DNA of 18,813 nt from Solobacterium sp. (lineage in GTDB: Bacteria; Bacillota_I; Bacilli_A; Erysipelotrichales; Erysipelotrichaceae). Position numbers and translations under genes: made by a program. Under the pieces are notes generated by a model. That model was given only the letters and a program-made list of their open reading frames with translations, did not search any database and had not been told where the DNA came from. Positions within the stretch are counted from its first letter, which is position 1; the number at the start of each line of letters is the position of its first letter. Shown piece by piece: positions 7,543-16,635 of this stretch. The stretch covers positions 1 through 18,813 of the forward strand of contig JAFWCP010000184.1 in the NCBI GenBank assembly GCA_017536845.1, written 5' to 3'.

Positions 7543-8703
7543 TCACCTGTCAAACAATAATGTATCGTACTTATCAAGTGCCTCCAGCAGCCTTTCCTTC
7601 CAGAATTCGATTTCCTGACGTGATTTCTCATTTTCCAGGCCATGGCGGCGGATGGAACTGCGGATCAGCCGGGTATGGCCGATGATGGCCGCCTTGTCGA
7701 TCACTTCCTGGATCTTCTTTTCATCATCCGTTTCCAGATAGGCTGCCATCGTTTTGTGCCAGAACTCCCTGGCGATGGTATGGTCAAATCCCTGGAACCT
7801 CTTAACCTGTTCAAGGTCCAGTTCACTGTAGCCGACAAAGGCATTGAACATGGAGGCCAGTTCAAAGATCGGATGGCCGACCGCCAGCGTGTCCATGTCA
7901 ATTAACAGCACTTCACCATTCTGCAGTTCAATATTCCCGGTATGGTAATCACCATGGATCATATGATTGTCCTTCGGGACAGCTTCCACCATGGCAATCA
8001 GCTTTTTCCCTGCCTCTTCCGGCAGATAATCCAGCATGAATGTAACCCACTTCATCACGGTTTCCTTGATATCCGGCAGCTTCCCTTCCGGCACTTCCGT
8101 GCTGTGGATCTTCTTCAGCAGACCGACATATTCCTTTACGCACCAGTCCAGCTTTTCCGGCTCATCAGCCAGGATGCGTGAGAAGGAACGCGCATTCAGC
8201 AGTTCAAAGACAGAGCCATAATGCCCGCCGACCTTGACGACATCATACGAGATGGCAGTAGGAATACCAAGGATCAGGGCAAGCCTTGCCACTTCCCGTT
8301 CATGCTTGATATCTTCAAGATCCACTTTATCCGTATATACCTTGACAACATTGTCCTTATCGATCCGGTACACGGCGCCGTTGGCACCGCGGCCGATCTC
8401 TTCACAGCCTTCCACTGAAATTTCCCGGAACGCTTTCTCCACCGTCATGATTTCCGTAAAGCCGGTCATTTCCAGAATCTCATACACATCCGGAACAACG
8501 TTGGTGATTTTCATTTCCGGATAATCTTTCTTGATGTGCAGCAGCACCCGCAGGCCTGCGCTTGAAATATATGCCAGTTCCCGGGCATCCAGCTCCGGTG
8601 CAGCGTTTTCCTTATCCGCAAGATGGGCCAGAATTTCCTTTTCCGTTTCCGCCGCGTTGCCGGAATCAATCCGGCCTTTCAATGCAATCTTCACTTTTTC
8701 CAT
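7543..8703 (-). CDS. STAS domain fused to APH-type (aminoglycoside phosphotransferase-like) kinase
   Basis: A 386-residue soluble two-domain protein. Residues 1-95 form a STAS domain as in anti-sigma-factor antagonists, with LDARELAYISSAGLRVLLHI (38-57) where S48 matches the phosphorylated Ser of SpoIIAA. Residues about 97-380 form an APH/choline-kinase-type kinase: G-loop GRGANGAVY (104-112), K121 in VVKVY, catalytic MIHGDYHTGNIEL (248-260, with D252 and N257) and the metal-binding LIDMD (267-271). The kinase could phosphorylate a small molecule; regulation by the STAS half is inference. Gene start: ATG 8703 with GAGG upstream. First gene of an operon with the PHP phosphoesterase (6-base gap) and the DUF218 membrane protein. 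Divergent from the secreted protein gene at 8834. Resistance to aminoglycosides is not implied. Confidence 0.87.
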   Translation of the reverse strand: MEKVKIALKGRIDSGNAAETEKEILAHLADKENAAPELDARELAYISSAGLRVLLHIKKDYPEMKITNVVPDVYEILEMTGFTEIMTVEKAFREISVEGCEEIGRGANGAVYRIDKDNVVKVYTDKVDLEDIKHEREVARLALILGIPTAISYDVVKVGGHYGSVFELLNARSFSRILADEPEKLDWCVKEYVGLLKKIHSTEVPEGKLPDIKETVMKWVTFMLDYLPEEAGKKLIAMVEAVPKDNHMIHGDYHTGNIELQNGEVLLIDMDTLAVGHPIFELASMFNAFVGYSELDLEQVKRFQGFDHTIAREFWHKTMAAYLETDDEKKIQEVIDKAAIIGHTRLIRSSIRRHGLENEKSRQEIEFWKERLLEALDKYDTLLFDR

Positions 8704-8798
8704 CCTTTTTTTCCTCTGTCAGCCAGACGGCATGTTTCAATATATTGTACATGTTTTACGCTTCATCCGGTCTGTGAATTTTATTCTCTTTTCCTTCA

Positions 8799-8827
8799 TT
8801 GCACGGTTACCAAAAGAGCCTTATAAT
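8799..8827 (+). promoter_or_regulatory. Strong sigma-A promoter, probably leaderless
   Basis: TTGCAC (8799-8804) and a perfect TATAAT (8822-8827) are 17 bases apart. The A of the ATG at 8834 is seven bases after the -10 box, exactly where transcription is expected to begin, and there is no Shine-Dalgarno sequence between. Confidence 0.8.
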
Positions 8828-8833
8828 ACACCC

Positions 8834-11324
<2,491 letters not shown>

Positions 11325-11327
11325 TGG

Positions 11328-11363
11328 AAAGGCCGTTTCCGGAATTTACTGAAACGGTCTTTT
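11328..11363 (+). terminator. Intrinsic terminator of phospho-beta-glucosidase gene
   Basis: GGCCGTTTC and GAAACGGTC form a 9-base stem (one G-T pair), extended by A-T pairs, around an 11-base loop, followed by TTTT. It starts three bases after the stop codon. Confidence 0.88.
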
Positions 11364-12006
11364 ATACTGGTCTGGATTCTCATCTGTTCAGCCTTTGTAT
11401 TGTCTGGAAATCAGCCTTTTCAATCACTGATCTGCTGTTCTCTATCTTCAAAAAGGACATAACAACAGATGATCGACGATAATTCGTTGTTTTCTCTGAT
11501 TTTCTGTTTCATCAGTCGCTTTTTTTCGTTCCTGCTGTCTTTCAGCGATTCCTGAATCGTCACTTTACAGCATGACTGCTGATCTGTACTGCTATCAGGT
11601 CAACATGAAGCAGAAATCATTTCACGATATACTGCGGAGTAAGTATTCGAGCAGGATGATCCAGCCATGAACAGGAATCATCATCTTTCCCGTAAATGAG
11701 CATGAACATCATGGTCTAACCTCCAGATGAACAGACCATCCCTTCAACAATCGATGCATACCAGCACGAAAAGCGGTTTGATGAAAGCTTCAACCGGGTG
11801 TAAAAGAATTCTATAACACGCTGAGTGATGAACCCAAGGAAAATCAATTCCTTCCAGGCATGGAGGAATTGCGTAAACTGCCGAAGGGCCAGCAGATTGA
11901 GCTGCATCAGCACGATCTTTTTCTTCTGTGTCCTCAGCAATCCCCCAAAGAAAATATCACATCAATATTGCATTCCCAATACACTGCAGGTATGATGGAT
12001 GCATAG
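11364..12006 (+). pseudogene. Coding debris, unrecognised
   Basis: No intact gene is supported here. From 11720 a plus-strand frame reads PPDEQTIPSTIDAYQHEKRF and on to FNRV before a stop at 11801. A different frame then continues as KEFYNTLSDEPKENQFLPGM with EELRKLPKGQQIELHQHDL after it, to a stop at 12004-12006. Amino acid composition and the change of frame near 11795 suggest one ancestral gene broken by a single-base loss. No start codon or binding site precedes it, and nothing was recognised in 11364-11719. The product family is unknown to me. The frame ends 15 bases before the JAMM protease gene and may once have been its operon partner. Confidence 0.35.
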
Positions 12007-12020
12007 AATGATGTGCTGAT

Positions 12021-12500
12021 ATGTATTTCGAAATTGAGAAAAACATTTACGACCGCATGCTTGGGGTAGTTCCCGTACCTCCGGAAACAGGAGGAATTAT
12101 CGGCGGCAGAAATATGCGAATTTCTATGATTGTGGTGGAAGAACCGCGAGGCGACTATACATATACACCAGATGTGAGTTTTCTCAACAGCATCATTGCC
12201 CAATGGGGTGAACAGGGAATCTCCTTTTATGGGATATTCCATTCCCATTCATACCAGGCAGGCTCGTTAAGCAAGGCTGATGGCAGATACATTGAGACCA
12301 TCATGAAAGCCATGCCGGAGACAGTCAATGCCCTGTTGTTTCCGTTAGTACTGCCGGGCAGGAAAATCATTCCGTATCTTGCAAAACGGGTTGGCAGTGA
12401 AGTGGTCATTGAAGAAAGCGAATTCGTCCTGGTTGAGCAGGAAACATCATTCAGAACAGGAGTGTGTAATCATGGAAAAGAAAGAACTGAACAAGATTGA
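12021..12500 (+). CDS. JAMM/MPN+ (JAB-domain) metalloprotease homologue
   Basis: A 159-residue protein with a complete JAMM zinc site. E22 lies in PETGGIIGG, and the core is H74-S-H76 followed by seven residues, S84, two residues and D87. That is the exact HxH-x7-S-x2-D spacing of JAB1/MPN+ isopeptidases and bacterial JAB proteins. Known relatives cleave ubiquitin-like conjugates, process sulfur carriers or act beside E1/E2-like genes in defence operons. No ubiquitin-like, E1 or E2 gene is in the window, so this is an orphan. The domain covers about 1-120; the rest is a variable tail. ATG 12021 is the only sensible start, since a stop in frame lies at 12009, but there is no good Shine-Dalgarno. 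The 3' end overlaps the Cys-rich gene by 29 bases. The intact catalytic set inside a decayed region suggests selection to keep it. Confidence 0.82.
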   Translation: MYFEIEKNIYDRMLGVVPVPPETGGIIGGRNMRISMIVVEEPRGDYTYTPDVSFLNSIIAQWGEQGISFYGIFHSHSYQAGSLSKADGRYIETIMKAMPETVNALLFPLVLPGRKIIPYLAKRVGSEVVIEESEFVLVEQETSFRTGVCNHGKERTEQD

Positions 12501-12642
12501 AATTCCGGAAGGAAAGTTCTGCGGCAAAGGCTGCCTGGATAATTGTTATTACTATAAGGATCAGCCAAAATTCAGGTGCGAGGCCAGAGGTGAAATCATT
12601 CATTGGCCGATTGATAACTGCCCGTATTATAAGGAAAAATAA
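12472..12642 (+). CDS. Small Cys-rich protein, probable zinc-binding
   Basis: A 56-residue protein from ATG 12472, with AGGAG 9 bases upstream inside the JAMM gene. It contains Cys17, Cys21, Cys25, Cys36 and Cys50 and His44, and a repeated element DNCYYYK (23-29) / DNCPYYK (48-54). The Cys spacing looks like a small metal-binding knuckle; no family was recognised. It is encoded in the +1 frame relative to the JAMM gene with a 29-base overlap, so the two are probably co-translated and may act together. A terminator follows at 12766. The strong binding site and regular motif make it likely to be real. Confidence 0.65.
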   Translation: MEKKELNKIEIPEGKFCGKGCLDNCYYYKDQPKFRCEARGEIIHWPIDNCPYYKEK

Positions 12643-12765
12643 CGGGATCTCCACCCACTGCCGCAGTTGATACTGCGTGATGTGCAGGCTCTTCAAATCC
12701 GGTCTTTCCTTCAGTTATGAAAGAATTGTTCCTCTGCCTGCACATGACATAATCACAAAACGAAT

Positions 12766-12789
12766 GGCTTCCGTACGGGAGCCTTTTTG
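12766..12789 (+). terminator. Intrinsic terminator after JAMM/Cys-rich pair
   Basis: GGCTTCC (12766-12772) pairs with GGGAGCC (12777-12783) around GTAC with one T-G pair, preceded by an A-run and followed by five T (12784-12788). Confidence 0.82.
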
Positions 12790-12792
12790 AAT

Positions 12793-12816
12793 ATTTATCC
12801 AGCATGCTGGATAAAT
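12793..12816. repeat. Perfect 24-bp palindrome, possible operator
   Basis: The first half ATTTATCCAGCA is followed immediately by its exact reverse complement, with no central spacer. It contains TATCC, eight bases, GGATA, which is the published form of the HipB operator. No HipB or other helix-turn-helix gene is in the window, so the binding protein is unknown. Position just after a terminator and before the ATPase fragment suits an operator. Confidence 0.6.
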
Positions 12817-12970
12817 TTACGATTCCGCGCCGAAACGAAGGGGCAGACAGAACAGGATAAATCATGCTTTTCAAGGGGAAACGGAAGTTGACGGCTTTGA
12901 AGGTTCTATACTGTTAAATTTAGGAAAAGAGTTCAAGCAGACTCCTGTCAGGTTCCACAGGTATGTTAAG

Positions 12971-13573
12971 ATGTCCGATTATTCATATTCCGAATCCAAT
13001 ATTCTTCCAATCCGATATGTCGGGGCTTACACACATTTGCGAGGCAGCATAATAAACGAAATCGTCCGCAATGAAGAATATAAGAACATCTGCGTCATGA
13101 TGCTGAAACTGTTTGACAAAGGAATCAGTGACATTCTGACCCTGCCAGGTGATATCGGTTATCACACGGTAAGTTATCTCAGACATGACAGATTGGGGTA
13201 TATGCCCCTCTCTACATATGGCGACGGTGTAAAAAGAGCTCTTGTCCTTGCCAACGAGATTGCCGGTGCACGCGGCGGAATACTGCTTATCGATGAAATA
13301 GAAACTTCTATTCACAAGCAGTACCATGATGATATATTCAGGTTCGTAACCAAGGCGTGCCTGCAATACAACGTGCAGCTTTTCATTACCACGCACAGCC
13401 TGGAAGCAGTGGATGGAATCCTGAAGACACAGGATTATGACAAATCGCCAGACAATGACAGCATCAATGTAATCACGCTTCGGAAGGAAGGCAATAAGAC
13501 ACTGTCTCGCTCCCTGAGTGGTGCTGAGGTTTACAAGAACCGTGTGGACTTTGGATTTGACGTGCGCTTATGA
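12971..13573 (+). pseudogene. C-terminal half of AAA/OLD-type ATPase (Walker A missing)
   Basis: The 200-residue stretch from ATG 12971 carries the second half of an AAA_21/OLD-like ATPase: STYGDGVKRALVLANEIAG (signature-like region), Walker B GGILLIDEIETSIH with D108 and E109, and FITTHSLEAVD (the H-loop-like switch). The P-loop GxxxxGK[ST] and some 150 or more N-terminal residues are absent, and the frame stays open without a start back to 12815. ATPases of this kind sit in overcoming-lysogenization-defect, Gabija-like and similar defence or DNA-repair systems and are usually followed by a nuclease or TOPRIM gene. The ATG has no Shine-Dalgarno. It is best read as a truncated remnant; a start at 12971 giving a regulatory fragment is possible but unlikely. 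Confidence 0.72.
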
Positions 13574-13930
13574 ATCGCGGAATTCTCTATAAGAGAAGCA
13601 CGGATGCCGGTATTCTTACCATTCATATAAAACCGTATCTATGCTATTCCGGCATTGTTTTCACTCCGGCCAATATGCTCGCGAACACCAGAAGCACAGC
13701 TGAATCAGTGCAAATCATCTTCATGACTCATATGAAAGGATTTGATCAATTGCTGACGACGAGACCGGAAGTCTTCCGGAGGAACCTGTCAGCGGTATGG
13801 AAAAGGACCTGCATTATGACCGGTCTCAGTTTGAAGTGTTCAATTCTCCAACCAGATTCATACATATGCAGTCAGACAGCCTTGACAGGAATACGAAATC
13901 ATAATTGCCAAAGTGACATTTTCACGTAAT
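13570..13930 (+). pseudogene. Coding debris downstream of ATPase remnant
   Basis: A frame begins with ATGA overlap at the ATPase stop (13570), as a second operon gene would, but MNRGILYKRSTDAGILTIHI and what follows has no recognisable family. A better-looking coding stretch in another frame (about 13760-13905) reads LPEEPVSGMEKDLHYDR and QFEVFNSPTRFIHMQSDSL before a stop. Two frames with protein-like composition suggest a decayed partner gene. The remaining sequence to 14078 holds only the terminator at 13953. Confidence 0.3.
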
Positions 13931-13952
13931 TGTGGAACAACACGATACGTTA

Positions 13953-13989
13953 AAATCGGATTGCTGCAATGTACAGCAATCCGATTTTT
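13953..13989. terminator. Strong bidirectional terminator
   Basis: AAATCGGATTGCTG (13953-13966) and CAGCAATCCGATTT (13974-13987) pair perfectly over 14 bases around a 7-base loop, with T-runs on both strands. It closes the decayed plus-strand island and the convergent minus-strand isomerase/oxidoreductase operon. Confidence 0.92.
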
Positions 13990-14078
13990 CAGCCAGCCCT
14001 TCCGAGAGATGCCCATCTCATTTTCAGGAGAACTTTCTTATGAGCATCCGTCGCTGAACTCCGGCGGCGTATTCAACA

Positions 14079-14414
14079 TTAACGGGGACGAACGATGTAT
14101 TCCCTGATCGTTCCGTCTTCATTGCAGGTCGCTGCGCCGATGCACGGAATATGCAGCCCGGCCAGCTCAACATCGTATTCCATGGAATTCGGATTGAGCT
14201 TTACGATCTTTGCTTCAACCTTGTATGTCTCAAAAACACCCTTGAAAGCAGCTCTGACTTCCTCTTTGCCATGAGCGACAACATCAGGAAAGCCCATCGG
14301 CCGGGCACCGCCGTCAACGAAGTCACATTCATCGGCATACAGTATGGCAACCTGGTCGGCATCACCGGAATTCAATGCCGCAACATACTTTTCAAGAACT
14401 TCGCTTACCTTCAT
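14079..14414 (-). CDS. SnoaL/NTF2-fold protein resembling ketosteroid Delta5-isomerase
   Basis: A 111-residue one-domain protein. KYVAALNSGDADQVAILYAD (9-28) followed by ECDFVDG (29-35) lines up without gaps with Comamonas ketosteroid isomerase from its Y14 through its catalytic base D38. By this recalled alignment, Y10 and D34 are the equivalents of the oxyanion-hole Tyr and the base; the second acid, D99, seems replaced by Gly/Ala. BaiE, the bile-acid 7-alpha-dehydratase, shares this fold. The enzyme may shift a double bond or dehydrate a cyclic substrate; the substrate is unknown. It starts 2 bases after the stop of the OYE gene, so the two form an operon. A similar fold without catalysis is also common, so function is moderately sure only. 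Confidence 0.7.
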   Translation of the reverse strand: MKVSEVLEKYVAALNSGDADQVAILYADECDFVDGGARPMGFPDVVAHGKEEVRAAFKGVFETYKVEAKIVKLNPNSMEYDVELAGLHIPCIGAATCNEDGTIREYIVRPR

Positions 14415-14416
14415 GG

Positions 14417-16357
14417 TCAGATCTCCATTGCTGTGCGGTAACCCTTATAGATCGCCCACTTGGCATCCTTAACGGCATCGGCATCACCGATGACATATAC
14501 CTTCTCGGCAAGGCCTTCCGTCTCAAACGGCACATACGGCCTGGAGCCAAGCGCAAGGATCACGGTATCGAAACCGTCGAGGGTAATCTGTCTGCCGTCT
14601 GTTTCCGCAATGACACCGCCCGGGATGAATTCCAGTACCTTTGTATTTGTATGGACTTCGATCTCTTCTTCCTTGATCCTCTTCAGCATCGCGTTTCTGA
14701 CCGTCAGATACAGGGTCGGCACGATTTCCGGCAGCATTTCTACGATTGCCACTCTGGAGCAGTAGTCAGTTGCGTATTCTGCTGTTTCAGCACCGACTTC
14801 ACCGCCGCCGATGATCAGGGCACTCTTCTGCAGGACAGGTGTTCCCAGCAGGACATCATTGGCCAGGACAACGCCGGTTTCCTTCAGTCCCTTGATATTC
14901 GGCACCAGCGGCTTCGCGCCGGTTGCCATGACGACGACATCCGGATTGAGTTCCTTGATGATTTCCGGCGTAGCTTCGGTATTCCATTTCATGTCAACGC
15001 CGTTCTTTTCGCACATGTGCAGCATGTAACGGATTTCGCGGGTAAGCGGCTGCTTGAACGGAGGATAGGCACCGATTCTCAGCTGGCCGCCGGCCTGCAG
15101 CTTGTCATTCTTTTCAAGCAATGTGACATCATGGCCGCGGAATGCAGACATCCAGGCAGCCGTCAGACCGGCCGGGCCGGCACCGACGACGACAACCTTC
15201 TTCGGCGCATCTGTCTTTGTGAGCATTCTGTCAGCTCTGTGGCTGGACTGCGGGTTGTACATACAGCCGACACCCCAGTCACCCGGCATCAGGTTCTCAG
15301 GATAGTTGAATTCCATGCATCTCTGTGTGCAGCCGATGCAGGGGATGATGTCCTCAACGGCACCGCCGACAGCCTTGTTCGGGAATGCCGGGTCCGCAAT
15401 GGACTGGCGGCCGAGGGATACGGCATCACAGTCACCACGGCGGATTGCTGTTTCAATGGTCCAAGGATCATGGAACAGGCCAACGGAGATGACCGGAATA
15501 TCAACAGCTTCCTTGATCCTTCTGGCACTGGCGAGGTTCCATCCAGAAGGCCATGCGGTCGGCGGAACGATGGTTTCCCATGTTTCATAGGTACCTGCAG
15601 AAATATGCAGGGCATCATAGCCGTATTCTTCCAGCATTGCCGCATAGACAATGGTCTCTTCCATTTCCAGGCCGCCGATTCTGTTTTCTCTTGAAGACAG
15701 ACGGGCAGTGACCGCAAAGTCCTGGCCGCAGGCTTTCTTGATGCCTTCGCAGACCAGTTTCATGAAGTATGCTCTGCCTTCCACGCCGCCGCCGAATTCA
15801 TCAACACGCTTGTTGGAACGCGGGGACAGGAACTGGCCGCCCATAAAGCCATGGGAGGCATGGATTTCAACACCGTCAAAGCCGGCTTTCTGCATTCTCA
15901 CAGCTGCATCCACATAATGCTGGATGAGGTCATAGACTTCCTGTGTTGTGAATTCATGCGGTGTTTCACGGTTGGTCGGGCACGGTACGGATGACGGTGC
16001 GACAACCTTGCCTGCCAGCGGGGAGACGGTTTCACGGCCGGCATGATGCAGCTGGACGATGGTCTTGGCGCCGTTTTCATGAATGACGCTGGCCAGCTTT
16101 GTCATGCCCGGGATGCACTCATCGGTCCAGCCGGCAGGTTCGCAGGGCATGCCGACACCGGTCGGTTCAACAGCGGTGATTTCAATGATGACAAGGCCGA
16201 AACCGCCGGCAGCACGTGCTCCATAATAGTCAAGCGTCGGCTGATAGACAAAGCCTTTCTGGTCAAAGACGCCGGAATCCATTGCCGGAACGATCAGACG
16301 GTTCTTGATGTCAACGCTCCCGATTCTGTACGGGGAAAAAGTCTTGTTAAAACGCAT
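14417..16357 (-). CDS. Old-yellow-enzyme/Fe-S NADH:flavin oxidoreductase, BaiCD/FadH type
   Basis: A 646-residue enzyme of the 2,4-dienoyl-CoA reductase (FadH) and bile-acid BaiCD/BaiH class, which reduces conjugated enones with NAD(P)H. Residues about 1-330 form an FMN TIM barrel: PYRIGSVDIKNRLIVPAMDS, VQLHHAGRE, FDGVEIHASHGFMGGQFLSP. A 4Fe-4S site follows at C340, C343, C347 and C365. The C-terminal half has two Rossmann folds, FAD site VVGAGPAGLTAAW and NAD(P) site IIGGGEVGAETAEY. The Cys gap before the fourth ligand is 17 residues, longer than the 11 of FadH. Start ATG 16357 follows AGGAGG by 8 bases and matches the family start; a longer frame upstream lacks support. Anaerobic cytoplasmic enzyme; substrate (steroid, bile acid, other enone or enoyl ester) not determined. 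Confidence 0.88.
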   Translation of the reverse strand: MRFNKTFSPYRIGSVDIKNRLIVPAMDSGVFDQKGFVYQPTLDYYGARAAGGFGLVIIEITAVEPTGVGMPCEPAGWTDECIPGMTKLASVIHENGAKTIVQLHHAGRETVSPLAGKVVAPSSVPCPTNRETPHEFTTQEVYDLIQHYVDAAVRMQKAGFDGVEIHASHGFMGGQFLSPRSNKRVDEFGGGVEGRAYFMKLVCEGIKKACGQDFAVTARLSSRENRIGGLEMEETIVYAAMLEEYGYDALHISAGTYETWETIVPPTAWPSGWNLASARRIKEAVDIPVISVGLFHDPWTIETAIRRGDCDAVSLGRQSIADPAFPNKAVGGAVEDIIPCIGCTQRCMEFNYPENLMPGDWGVGCMYNPQSSHRADRMLTKTDAPKKVVVVGAGPAGLTAAWMSAFRGHDVTLLEKNDKLQAGGQLRIGAYPPFKQPLTREIRYMLHMCEKNGVDMKWNTEATPEIIKELNPDVVVMATGAKPLVPNIKGLKETGVVLANDVLLGTPVLQKSALIIGGGEVGAETAEYATDYCSRVAIVEMLPEIVPTLYLTVRNAMLKRIKEEEIEVHTNTKVLEFIPGGVIAETDGRQITLDGFDTVILALGSRPYVPFETEGLAEKVYVIGDADAVKDAKWAIYKGYRTAMEI

Positions 16358-16395
16358 GATATTGTCCTCCTGCACTTTCGTGCTTCTTTGACTGT

Positions 16396-16424
16396 ATTCT
16401 AGCATACAGTTTCCTTCATGTGCA
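16396..16424 (-). promoter_or_regulatory. Candidate promoter of OYE/isomerase operon
   Basis: On the minus strand TGCACA (16419-16424) and TAGAAT (16396-16401) are 17 bases apart, and TGC before the -10 makes it an extended -10 site. The inferred transcript would have a leader of about 30 bases including the AGGAGG. Confidence 0.55.
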
Positions 16425-16584
16425 TAGGTGAAGCAGGAATCATCCACCCGCAAAGCATATAATTCCTGTAAGAAAACTCTATTGTCCGAAAAGAAAATGT
16501 AATATCTTTCAGACTTTTGAATATATCCCGCAGACAGCGCCGAAAGAAAACAGCAGTCATCCTGCCAAGACGGATAAAGGAATG

Positions 16585-16629
16585 AAAAAAGGCTTCCTCA
16601 GCCGGGAAGGAGGATCCGGCTGAAGAAGC
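16585..16629 (-). terminator. Intrinsic terminator of HD-domain gene
   Basis: Read on the minus strand, GCTTCTTCAGCCGG pairs with CCGGCTGAGGAAGC (one T-G pair) around a 10-base loop, followed by C and six T. It starts 6 bases after the HD gene stop. Confidence 0.9.
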
Positions 16630-16635
16630 GTGGGG

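Larger units (their letters stand above)
12643..12970. other. Intergenic: terminator, palindrome and upstream debris of ATPase
   Basis: No intact gene. The stretch holds a terminator (12766-12789), a perfect palindrome (12793-12816) and, from 12815, an open frame without start codon that runs into the ATPase fragment (reading GFEGSILLNLGKEFKQTPVR and on to it). An ATG inside the palindrome (12804) opens MLDKFTIPRRNEGADRTG then stops; its start resembles the N-terminus of AAA/SMC-like ATPases, so it may be a remnant of the lost 5' end. Confidence 0.4.

Noticed and set aside
7543..8703. Aminoglycoside resistance gene
   Set aside because: The kinase fold is shared by many small-molecule kinases, and the STAS fusion and operon partners do not point to antibiotic resistance.
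12680..12710. tRNA-like T-loop (TTCAAATCC)
   Set aside because: No acceptor or anticodon stems could be built around it; a chance match.
12793..12816. A hipBA toxin-antitoxin locus
   Set aside because: Only the operator-like palindrome is present; no HipA kinase or HipB-like helix-turn-helix protein is encoded in the window.
14375..15694. Long plus-strand open frame of 439 codons
   Set aside because: It lies antisense to the well-supported OYE gene, has no binding site or recognisable domain, and its composition (many Cys, His, Arg) is that of a reverse-strand reading.
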